A DNA stretch of 64,000 nt from Chamaecyparis obtusa (Eukaryota > Streptophyta > Pinopsida > Cupressales > Cupressaceae): NCBI GenBank assembly GCA_027943335.1, contig BSBK01001534.1, positions 985,001 to 1,049,000 of the forward strand, in the 5' to 3' direction. Position numbers and translations under genes: made by a program. Of this stretch, positions 12,505-23,288 are shown one piece after another. The first letter of the stretch is position 1. Every line of letters begins with the position of its first letter. Under the pieces are notes generated by a model. It was not told where the DNA came from. It ran no database searches and saw only the letters and a program-made list of their open reading frames with translations.

Positions 12505-15500
12505 CTAAATCTCCAGATCCTACTCCATATCAATGGCACGCTCCTCACCTCTAGTGAGACTTTCTCCTTCACCTGAAATAGAATGGGTCGACTACTGTTG
12601 TTTATAAGTCTAGACGAGCCCCTTTGCGAGCGGCCAATGGGGAATTTTCATGTTCAAAATCCTTGTCATTAAAGCCTCTTTAGTCCATTTCAGTTTTTAA
12701 CCTTTTCAATCGTTCCAGGAAGTTGATCAATGCACAGATACAATAGGCACTCAATTCTAGCCGTCTGTGTTAAATCAGAAGCTTTTGGATTAATCTTCTC
12801 CTTGATTTTATTCATAGTGGCTTCAAACACTTCTAGAGCTTCTTTTAGATTTTGATCACCATAATTTATTGAATATGTATAAGTGAAGTTAATAACTTTT
12901 AACTCATTCAACATGGTTTTTTGTATCTTCTTGATTTCATTCTCATAGTCCTTGATTTTAGATATGGTACTCCTGATAGTATTAATGCACCAGTTAATGT
13001 TCCTTCACAAGACAAAGAAAGTGTATTCCTCAGAGGGTTTCAAATATTTCTCAGTACAGAACTTAGTGAACCCATACTTCTCAATTTCTAGAAACTTTGA
13101 CATAGCAAAAATCCATTTTTCTTCTTCCATGTCCCATACATGTCATTGTGCCTGCAATTATCCCACCAAAGCTTCAACATCATGGAGAACAACCTAAGAA
13201 TCTTTGACATATTTGAGATCACTGATGATCACTTCATTCATCCATCCTTCCACTGTGGAAACTAGAGCTTAGCCATGTTGAACTTGATTCAATAGATTTT
13301 TGCTCTGTCAAATTCAGATAAAAAATTTGGGTAGACTATATCAGGGGGGTAGCATCAAAACTATAGAAGGTGTTTATGAATTGAGACAATGTCATAATTG
13401 TCTATTTCAATTCCTTATTTTATTTATTGTCTTTCCAGGAGGTCAACAACAATTGTTGAGAAATTTCATTGAACAAGTGATTCATTCCTGCATGATCCAT
13501 GGTTCCGAGCTCAACCTTAGTGACCTCAAAGTCCTCGGCCTTGATTTATTTCTCTCCCTCTTTTGGTTTGTAAGTGGCTACTTCGGCAGTCCACTTGCAT
13601 GTTTTTGTATCTACAAACATTCGAGCTGTGCTTTTCACCTTTTTTGCCTTTTGGGTTTTCTGAACATACTTACTGACAATGTCTTTGACAAGAACTGAAA
13701 CAAGAACCAGATTGTGTTTCTTATTTACAGAAGAGGCTAACCATTTAGGTGTTGTATCAGATACAATTGACTATTTGGGAGTCTTTATTGATGTACTGAT
13801 AACTTCTAGTGTCACATAATCAAGATCAAAAGATCTTTGTCCACCTGCTCTTCTTCAGCTATTTGGTAGTTTATGTCTTCCAGTTTGTCATCATCTAAGT
13901 TGATAGTCTACACATTTTCCTGAGCCATGTCTTTCTTTATTCTAGACCTAGTTTTTGATCTTGTCTGCCTTTAAGATGGAGCTACTAGTGAGCAATTTGA
14001 TGTAGCTTTCTTCTGAGTACTTTGAACTTGTTGCTTTCTTGAAGATCTTACATTATCAATTGGTGTAGAGACATTAGAAATAGAAGTTGGAGAAGACAAA
14101 GAAGTGACTCTAACTTCATCTGTTCTAGATTTAGACTGCTTCTATTTTCTCTTTATTAAAAACCATTCCTTAGTTAGGTGAATCACATGTTGAGTTCTTT
14201 GTTCAATGTTATCTTCTTCTTCTTCAAACCAGTTGATGAAAAACTCATCTTGTTCCATTGATACCTTGAACTCATGCTCAATTAAGCTAGATCCATCATT
14301 AGTTACCCCTTCTAAATTTATTTGTAGTCTCATGGATAGGATTTGTGATATACACAATCTACTGTGCCCCCTCTCTTTCACTTGTGACACATCAAAACAA
14401 TCTTCCCAGAAGTCTTCTAAATGAGGAATAGGGAACATATGTGACCTAAGCCCTAAGCTTCCACTGGCGAACTTTTTCTTATCAAATCTAGTTCTCTTAG
14501 TATAGTATTTGAAATTTAAGTGATGAAGGTCACTTCCTATACTTACTACATCCGCCATAGATCCACATGAAAATTTGCCTAATGAGATAGGGAAAACCTT
14601 TTCTCATTCTTCTTCAAGAAGGAACCTCTTTAAAAAAGTGGTAAGCTATGTATATACTTTAGCTAGAATAAAGCAGTCAAAAGCATACCTAGGCAATCTC
14701 ATAGGTGAGTCTTCAAAACCCCTGACCTTGATATAGATAAATTTAGGAAACTGGATATAATAGCTTCCATATTTGGTAATTAATTCTTGGGCTTCTAGGG
14801 TTATCCTCTTGGTGGAGATTATGGCTAACTCAAAATAGATTTTCCCCATGAATGTATCATGTACCCTTCTATAATTTTCAATAATATTATCTCTCTATAA
14901 AATAGGGTAATACTCATAAACACACATGTCAGTGACCTAGGGTTCATGTGGCATTCCACTCCATTGTGTACTTCATGCCAAATAATACATTAGGTAAGAG
15001 GACATAAAGAAACCACTACCAGTCAACTTGGACATATTAAATTGTTCCCTTAGAGAAATAGTGATAAGCTCGGCCCAGTCTAAGAGTTTTTTCCCCTTTA
15101 AGATAATCTGAACATAAAAATGCATCCAATCAGAGAAGAGATAGGCTACTTGTGATCCCCTCACTTTGTGTACCATAACCATGATATCACTTATATAAGA
15201 GTGTACATGACCTATGTTGAACTTTTTGGGTAATTGTGAACCTCCTCTTTGTGGGTTTAGTAGCCATAGAAGTTTGATTCCCATCTTTGTTTTCATTAAA
15301 CTTGATAGTGACTGTGTAGGAGAAAAGGCAGAGAAGGTATTTTCTAGGATTGCAGAGCTAAAGACACTCTTTCCCTATTAATGGACATCAAGATGCTACC
15401 ATCTCTCTTTCTAATGGTTTTAGTCTGTGCGTCATAATTTTTGATAATTTTAGAATTAACTCGGGACATACGACAGCGGGAGGGAAAGTTGCAGCTGAAC

Positions 15501-15580
15501 ATAACCCACTGTGTAAAATTTCTAAAGCTAGAGTACACTCAAGGGAATTTACGAGATGATTTGGTAAATATGTTAGACTA
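12505..15580 (-). pseudogene. A2 copy of the long downstream ORF (unknown product), decayed
   Basis: In element orientation this follows integrase and a spacer of nearly 1 kb and ends at a stop (12505-12507) just before the 3' LTR. Open pieces at 15538-15344, 15296-14973, 14849-14646, 14558-14142 and 12914-12690 align with the A3 version. They include FNMSKLTGSGFFMSSYLMYY, the MADVVSIGSDLHHLNFKYY region, an acidic FEEEEDNIEQRTQ stretch and a C-terminal region rich in Lys, Glu and Leu that could be coiled coil. The N-terminus is cut by a deletion of roughly 250 bp compared with A3. The position is that of env-like and other additional ORFs of plant Ty3/gypsy elements. I see no membrane protein signature and assign no function. 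Confidence 0.65.
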
Positions 15581-15582
15581 TA

Positions 15583-16519
15583 ATAACAATAATATTTAGG
15601 ACTTTGAGCATAGGGATCAACCTAAATAGGAGAAGCACGAGAACTGAGTTATTTATTGCAAATCTTTATAGAGGTGACGATTAAAGATTTGATTTGACAA
15701 CTAATGCATGTAATCCATAATTACTATTTACGCAAGTCCTTATGTCAAAAAAATTAATGATTATTTGGACTTCTTGGATGTGCCAACTTTCCCCACTATT
15801 ATTTGCATTAAATGCACAACTCCCCATGGGACCCACCGCTGAGCTATCATTACATTCATCTTTTTACCCTCTTATCTTCTTTTGAATACCTATGAACACG
15901 AAAGAACAAAGTTCAAGGTTGTTCAAGAGTGTTCAATATAGTTCAGGAACTTTAACCTCCCAAGTTTACCATTTGGTATTCCAACTGTAATGATGTGTCA
16001 TAAATCCATGATTGATGCGTCAACATTCCTCATGACTTTTCAGCTGATTGATCATCTTCATTGTCAAGTCATAAACCTGTCATATTTTCCAAAAGTAATG
16101 AATCCAACTTGAACAACCTTGAACTGGTTTGAACAGATTTCAAACCTGTTCAAAGGTGTTCAAGAGTGTTCAAGGGTGTTCAAGAAAACTTGTTAACAAG
16201 AACTTACACCACTCAAAATCAACTTATGACCCAAAAGACTAATGACTCTTATGAACATATGGGCTATAGGGAAAAACAAAATTACAAAGGAGAACAAAGG
16301 AGATCCAACTTATACAAGACCGACTCAAGAAAAAGAATAAGGAACAAGTGCCAAACTTGGACTAACATCGGCTCCGACTAGGGACTACTTTTTGACAAAA
16401 GGTAGAAAACTCAGAACTCTGGTTACACAAAAACCAAAAGGGTGAAACCAACATGACAAAAATAGGAAAGGAAAAACAAACTAGACCTAATATGTAGAAA
16501 TATTTACACATTGCGAATC
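15583..16519 (-). other. Spacer between integrase and the downstream ORF of A2, with a 17-bp inverted repeat
   Basis: This non-coding stretch is conserved between A2 and A3 (26640-27545). It is rich in GTTCAAG/CTTGAAC words. A perfect 17-bp inverted repeat, GTTCAAGGTTGTTCAAG at 15911-15927 and its complement at 16108-16124, is present in both copies. The plus-strand 71-codon frame at 16166-16381 has no support as a gene. It may be the leader or promoter of the downstream ORF; that is inference. Confidence 0.55.
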
Positions 16520-17737
16520 TCAAAGCTTTAAAAGCTTTAAATCTTGCTCATTGTAAGAAAATGACAAGACGGTTCTATCTGGATATGCCAGTTTAAAAGC
16601 ATAAAGTCCTAATTCCTCTTTGATTTGGAAAGGCCCCTTCTAGAAATATTCAAAATTTCTATGAGCTCCTTTTGGTTCTTTCCTTTTATCCCAAAGTAGA
16701 ACTTCATCTCCTTTCATGAATTTTTGAGGTCTAGCCTTTCTGTCAAAGATATTCTTGACCTTGACTTGGTGTTCTGTGATTTTATCTACTAGTGCTTCTC
16801 TTTTCGCTTCAAGTTTATGCAAGTACATAATTCTCTTTTCTAAAGAGTCTCTGAAAGTTTGGTCCTTGATAGTTGTTTGCAGCTTTATTGTTGACAATTC
16901 GAGTGGAAATGATACCTGAGCACCCACCTCGTACACTAGTTTAAAAGTCGCCATGTGAATAGCTATTTTTGGGGTTATCCTGTCAGCCCAGAGAGCTTCA
17001 AAAAGCTTTTTATGCCAATTTATACCATTGTCATCGACTGATTTCTTCATGATAGCCACCAAATTTTTGTTGCTCGATTCCGCTTACTCATTACCTTGTG
17101 GAAAATAATCTGACGAATGAGACAAGGAAATACTATGATCATAGCATAAAAGAGTTAGCTCCTATGATGAGAAATAAGTGGCATTATCTGTTAGAATCTT
17201 TTGAGGAACTCCAAAGCGCACCAGGATATTATTTTTCAAGAAATCACACACTACTTGAGAGTTTTCCTTTCTGGTTGGAATAGCCTCAACCCATTTGGTG
17301 AAATAGTCGGTTGCTGTTAAAATGTAGATATCACCAAAACTTGATTGGGGATTAACCAGGCCAACAAAATCTAGTCCCCGTTGTTTGAAGGGTTCATCCA
17401 CAACAATCGATTTCAATGGTAGCGGTGCTAGTTAAGGTTTTCCAGAAAATAATTGACACTTCTCACACTTTCTAACATATGCATAGGCATCTTTAAACAT
17501 ACCCAGCCAATAAAAATAATTTTGAAGGATTTTAAAAGCTCTTACAGTTGAAGAAAAATGCCCTCCATAGGCTTCTTCATGAAAATTTCTCAACAATTGT
17601 ACCCATTTTTCTTTATCCACGCATCTAAGGAAAGTTTCATCTATGCCTTTTTTAAATAATGTGCCTTGCCATATCATGTATTTGGCTGCTTGGAGTCTCA
17701 AATTATGTCTCTCTTTGGGAGTTAACCACGTAGGACA
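16520..17737 (-). pseudogene. A2 integrase
   Basis: In element orientation a zinc-binding HHCC domain comes first (FHEEAYGGHFSS... then CEKCQLF, 17701-17432). The catalytic core follows (LDFVGLVNPQ, TATDYFTKWVEAIP, LTDNATYFSS; 17416-17162). The third acidic residue is in an AESSNK motif near 17060. The C-terminal part ends with GDEVLLWDKRK and a GPFQI-like segment, stopping at 16520-16522. The D, D and E positions are all visible, but in-frame stops separate the pieces (for example after SGKP and YFSS), so it is not translatable as it stands. It would insert the cDNA in the nucleus. No chromodomain is visible, as expected for Tat. Confidence 0.85.
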
Positions 17738-19290
17738 TTATCCATAGGTTAGATAATATATTATGTCACAAAACCAAGGGTTGGTTAAGCTAACCAATAA
17801 TGCCTGAGAAATCTCATTTCCTAGTTCTCCTCCTTTTGAGTTTTCAGCTATGAACTTACACAAACCCCTTCCTCTAACCAGCTTAGTGGGTCTTATTATC
17901 AAATCATACTCCTGTATCTTAGTTACCCATGCTACCCTCTTGTTCATCACTATTTCCTGTTGAGTGAGTAGACTTTTTACAGCAAAATCAAGAACATACA
18001 CCACAAAATGTGAATGGAGAATATAAAATCTGAATTATTTGACAACTTTAACTATAGCAAAAGCTTCTTTCTCAACAGATGAATATTTGAGCTCATGCTT
18101 TTTTAGCGGGGTACTCATAAAATCAATTGGTGCTTCATTCTTTGAATCAATCTTTTGAGTTAAAATTCTTGATAATGAATGATCAAAGGCATAACAATAA
18201 ATGATAGAATCTTTTTTATAATCTAGATAAACTAAAGAAGGAGCAGTTGCCACATCAGTTTTGATTTTGTTGAATGCTTTTTTACTAGCTTCAGTCCACT
18301 TGAAAGGTTTCTTTTCACTCATCATCCCCACAATATGTCTAGTCAGTTTATTAAAATTTGGTACAAAAGCTCTCAAAAAATGAATTTGACCAAAAAAAGA
18401 TTCAACCCCTGTCCTAGTTGATGCAAGACCAATATGTTGAATAGCCTTCACTCTCTCAGGATCAATCCCGATTACTTCTTTAGAGATAATATGACCTAAA
18501 ATTTTACCTTTTGTTACACAAAAGATAGACTTTTTGGGGTTGAGAGATATACCATGGCTTTGACACCTCTCAAGAACTAACCAAAGGTCTCTAAGGTGAT
18601 GCTTTCTCCTCCTGGAATAAACTGTTAAATCATCAAGATAAATCACAATGATCCCATTTTTCATGTCAGCAAAAGAAGAATCCATAGCCCTTTGGAATGT
18701 TGCTCCTGCATTAATCAAGCTAAAGGGCATCTTGTTATATGCAAATTTTCCCCACGGTGTAGTGAAAGCAGTCTTGTGTTTATTATCTTTTGCTACACTA
18801 ACCTAATTGTATCCTGAGAATCCATCAAGCATGGACATCATTTCAAACCTGGCAACAGTTTGCAAAACATGTTCCATCTTTGGAAAGACATAATTGTCTT
18901 TCAGGATGGCTTGATTCAGATTATGGAAATCAACACAAATCCTTATTTGTCTATTTTTTTCTCACTGGAACAATTTTTGTAATCCATGTTGAGTGGTGAA
19001 TAGGATATATGATTCTTGCTTTCAACATCTTATCTACCTCACGTAATATGGCTTCTAATACCTTGCAGTTATAACTACGAAGCTTTTTCCTGAAAGGTTT
19101 ATATTTTGATTTAAGGGGTATACGATGACTAAAACTCCCACCTATGAAATCCTTTAAGTCATTATAATTCTAGGTGAATACATCTTTATAGGCAGTCAAT
19201 AACACTTGCAATCTTTCCTTTTCCTGAGTGGATAAAGTCTTACCTACATATATCCATTTTGGTTGCGCATCATCCCCAATATTGATTTTA
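17738..19290 (-). pseudogene. A2 reverse transcriptase and adjoining RNase H
   Basis: RT remnants begin near 19290 with a KYKPF-like palm segment. They continue through an ICVDF-type motif and MSMLDGFSGYN to an open block (18730-18035) with the catalytic VIYLDDLTVYS. The RT-proximal RNase H follows (FDHSLSRILTQ, ELKYSSVEKEAFAIV), but the usual DASD start reads YAFD here and YASD in A3, so its first catalytic Asp is absent in both. That matches the degenerate RT-linked RNase H described for Tat elements, which rely on a second RNase H. There are several stops, including one at GYN* and one after VVK. Confidence 0.85.
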
Positions 19291-19307
19291 TCATATTCTT
19301 TCAAAAC

Positions 19308-20561
19308 CTAAGAGTCCAGACCTCCTTTTGAGATGTGACTATCATCTCTTTTAGAGAACAAATTTTTGAGTGAAATCACTCCTTTAGGGATCTTGTTGCC
19401 TTTTAACTGAACTACCTCTTCTTGTGATGGTACCTCGGAACTAGGTTCTTCACATATTTCATCCAAACCTTCAAAGTAAGTAGATCCAAACACCTCTACA
19501 CATGCCACAAAGTCATTAATAGTAGCATCATCTTCAAATACTTGTAAATGCTCAATATTATCAGGAACGATAGGTATGTATATCATCTCTATTCTGTAGG
19601 TGTCTGTTTTAAAATCAGGATGACGAAGAAATAAGGAAGCCAACATTGCTAAAGAATGGGCTCGTGAATTCAAACTTCTTGGGATGGCTTCTACAGAAAA
19701 AACATCAAAAGCTTCATTTTCATTCCAAACTAAATCTCTATAATGCCTTAACCGTTCATTCTATACTATGAACGGATCTTTCACCTGTTTAACTATCAAC
19801 TCAGCGTCGCCTCTTACCACAAGAGTTTTAATTCCAAGAGTTTTTTCTTCTTGTAATCCTAATAACAAGGCTTCATACTCAATAGTTTTATTAGTATTCT
19901 TAAAATATAGCTTGAAGGAAAAAGGTAAATACTCTCCATCAGGACCTTTAAGCACTACTCCCACCCTAGACCCGGTATTAGCACAACTGCCATCAAATTC
20001 CTTAGACCAAATTTGAGGAATTTCATCATGAACCATTGGAACTAGAGGAACATCATCTGGAAAGATTAAATAATTCCCAAATTCGCACTCATAATATAGA
20101 ATTTGAGCCTGTAGATCATCAGATGGGAAGACTGTATACTTGTTTTTTTCTTCAGGTTCCAACTTAACCTTCTGCTTTCCTACAGGGATTACTGCTTCTA
20201 ACCAATCCATTTTAATTTCTCCACCCATATCCCTACAAAAGGTTCTACTTACGAGCATTTTGTAACATGCTGGGATGTCAGCCACAAGAATTGTTAATTT
20301 TAATCTTTTATCTGGATAAGAAGCTAGGACAGCATGGGCATCTTTTACCTGGCCTATTAAGGGCACATGTTTACCATCCATCGAATAATACCTTCCAAAT
20401 TTTTTTGTCAAAGTCAAGCCAAGGGCTTTAGCAATTGAAGACATTATAATATTAGCAGATGCACCTGAATATATGATACAATTGCTCAATTTAAGACCAT
20501 TAAGGAGCAAGGAAATGTAGAAGGGTTCAGGCTTTCTTGTTTCATCTATGTCACAATTCAC
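19308..20561 (-). pseudogene. A2 protease-like domain followed by a second RNase H, upstream of RT
   Basis: Residues 1-130 of the 266-codon frame (20561-19761) resemble a plant gypsy retropepsin (YISLLLNGLKL, KALGLTLTK, then a YKMLVSRTF segment). The catalytic motif reads IIYSGAS, with Tyr31 where Asp is expected. From residue 184 an RNase H begins: FDGSC (Asp190), IEYEALLLGL (Glu230), VRGDAELIVKQV (Asp252). It continues across a stop into NSRAHSLA (19673 onward), where the last catalytic Asp is His; A1 keeps ADSL. The region then leads into RT. I know described Tat elements as having the extra RNase H after RT, so the order protease-RNase H-RT is unusual. A frameshift near 20565 separates this from gag. 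Confidence 0.8.
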
Positions 20562-22471
20562 CCTAAGGTAGAGGCATTTGATGAATTATTTTTGTCTACA
20601 ATAGAAGATGAAGCAATTGTAGGAGACTGAACAAGAGTGTCAGTTTGATTAGCTGTACATTGATTAAAATGAGATGAGTCTAAAGATTCACCCTTGACAT
20701 ATTTAATTAACTTGTCAAGTTCCTTAGGATTTAATCTTAAATACTCAGCAGGTGAAATTTGAATAGCAGAAGATTTTCCAAATTCAACTATATCAAATGA
20801 AGGAATTCCAACATCTTTTTGCAAAATTTTGAAATCAGAGACTTTTGAACTTGGGGAAGATCTATTACTTACAGATTCTTTATTCTTATCGATAGTGTTT
20901 GATGTTGTTGGAGTGAACTTAGAAGACTTTTGGTTGTGAGTAAGCATGGCACATGTTGGATCTTCAAGAGTGACTAAAATATCTCCTCTTTCAGAGTCTG
21001 ATTCATATTCTAGGTAAAACAAGCCGGAGTTGCCAAGTCTCTATTGAGCCATCTCCTCTACTTTTACTTCTCCCAATACATCTTTGGTTGCTTCCATTTC
21101 CACGTGTCTCAACATATCTAGACATGTATTACCATCATGGGCTGGTGTCAAGTGAAAATAGAGCATGACTCCCTCTCTGGATGGAGCTTCAAGGGCTAAC
21201 CTCAGTTGAGTTGAGGTTAAAAAAGGAGTTTTACCATGCCACTGACCAGGTTGTTTCCTATTAGCATCTTGATATACAGGAGAATAAGATGCTCCTTATT
21301 TTGGAAATTTCCTTTTCAAGGAAATTATATCATTCATTAACCTCTGAACGACTGGGTCTGAGGAAGAGGTGGAGGTTTGAGAGTGTGGAGACTGAAGGTC
21401 CTTCTTCCACTTTCTTGTTGTAATTAAATCATCTTCTAGTTCAGTTGCTTGACTTTGAGTAGTAAACAAATCTGCTGGCCTATTTCTTCTGAGAGAAAAA
21501 CCAATATTTGGAGGCATGGAATTTACAAAAAAACACTGTTGGTTTTTAGGAGTTGGTCTTTTAGCAGTAGAGATCCTATTAATAACTTTATTATATCTGG
21601 CCACATAATCCCTCATCGGCTCATGAATTTATTTCTTCATTTGTGTGAGTTGTGCCAACAAAGAATGTTCATCATCAATGCTTTTGAAATGATTTTCAAA
21701 TGTAGTCTTCATGGTCTTCCAATGTGTTATGGGCCTAGTTGGCATATGATCGAACCATTATGTTGCTCCTTCTATGAGAGTTTGGAAAAAAATCCTAACC
21801 GCAACATCTTCATGTTTTAATGCCAATATACCAGTGGCTACATTAAATGAATTAAAATGTTCTTCCATAGAGATATTTCTATCTCCAGATAATTTAGGAA
21901 GAATGTCCTAAGCACCCTTTGGAAGAGCGTGATGACCATCAAAGGAAAGAGGACCAACTGCAACATCCCATGGTTGTGCCATAATAGCTGATGGAAAGAT
22001 TGTCAAAAGGGGAGGAGCTTGAATACCAGATAAAGTTAGGGCTTGCTAGATACTATTACACGCATAAGCATTAGCTATGACTTTAGACAGAGAAGGAGGT
22101 ATGCTCTTTGCTTTTGGCTTAGAGGTGTAGGTAGTTTGAAACTTAAGATTTTTCAATTCTTCAAAGAAAGTGTCGTGAATTCCCTCCCTCCTTTGGGATA
22201 TGGTATATGGTCGGGGATCCAATATTTTTGATTCTTTGGGTCTCTAGATAGCTCTATCCATAATCTCAACCTCTTGAGCAATCGGTAGACCTCTCAACCA
22301 TTCACCTATATCTTCTTCTTCTTGATACTGTTGATTACTGGTTCTTTCTTTCCAAGCAAGAGTAGTCAAGTCTATGATGATATCTTCATGTGTATCTTGG
22401 AAGTTCAAGTTTGATTGAATAACATGGGAAATTTCTTGTTGATTAGGTAGTACAACTGCAGGTAGAACCAT
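20562..22471 (-). pseudogene. A2 gag and gag-protease linker
   Basis: The start is the ATG with complement 22469-22471, about 50 bp from the primer-binding site, and the same start is used in A1. The N-terminal part (22471-22244) is acidic and Gln-rich. The capsid-like core is recognisable around 21950-21600, followed by MRDYVARYNKVINRI (21616). The linker (21022-20558) is Ser/Asn-rich. Stops at 21629-21631 and 21041-21043 are at the same codons in A1, and others are unique to A2. The final frame is displaced by a frameshift just before the protease. No CCHC zinc knuckle is visible. Gag would form the virus-like particle. Confidence 0.75.
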
Positions 22472-22519
22472 GATTATGCATTAATAAAAATAATATACAT
22501 TGGTCTACACTGTTCACGT

Positions 22520-22537
22520 TCCCCAGTAGAGTTGCCA
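22520..22537 (-). other. A2 primer-binding site
   Basis: The minus strand reads TGGCAACTCTACTGGGGA, five bases inside the LTR edge. It differs at two positions from the complement of the plant tRNA-Arg(ACG) 3' end as I know it (TGGCGACTCCACTGGGGA). This fixes the element as minus-strand and supports the Ogre/Tat assignment. Confidence 0.75.
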
Positions 22538-22542
22538 AAATT

Positions 22543-23253
22543 TGTTAGTAAATAGATTTGTCTTTCATTAAATCTTTTTTTACAAAAATACTATATTTCC
22601 TATTTGAAAGACAACCAATCACTAACAATTGGGTAAGAGTTATTCTAATCACTTCCCTCTGAATTTTATCTTAGGTACAGCTCCCTAGGATTGATTTTCA
22701 AGTTTAGATTTTAACCAAAAAGCTTCAAAAGGTAGCTATATCATTCTTAGATGACAAGCTCTTTCAACATTATTTCAGAAAAAGAACATAAGATAAAGAT
22801 AGCAGAAAATGCACTATTTACTACTACTAGGAACACTTCAATAATAAAATATTAAAGAAAAACCTCTAGAAATAAAAGTCAGATAAAGATTGATGACATT
22901 TCAAGTTACTATTGGAACTTCAAAACACAATACAAAATGAATCAAAGTGTCAAAAACCTAACATTTATCCATTCATTTCAAACAACATAGATTTGAAATA
23001 TAAACGTATATATACTAGTCATTATTACAACATAGGCAAAAATGTATATATTTATTTTCCACAGTAAGCCAAATTCATCAAGTCTTTTAGAAAAAAAACT
23101 AAAATAGAAAGCTTAACTAATTCTTTTCAAAAATTCTGAACCCTTTCGCTATCTTTCACTAGTGTACTTAGTCTTAGAAAACTTAGAGGTCTCCCTAAAA
23201 ACTTGACCTCTCGGACAAACGGTTATTAGGTAAACCAAAGTAAAAAGGACACA
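22543..23253 (-). repeat. Complete A-family LTR shared by A2 and A3
   Basis: This 711 bp LTR has TG/CA ends (TGTTAGTAAATAG...GGACACA on plus). The A2 primer-binding site adjoins it on the left and the A3 downstream ORF ends 36 bp to the right, so it also serves two elements. It differs from 11757-12470 by about 7% in the part compared, which makes the array older than insertions B and D. Confidence 0.85.
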
Positions 23254-23288
23254 TGTCCTCTAGAGTTTTCATGCAACAAGAAAAGAAA

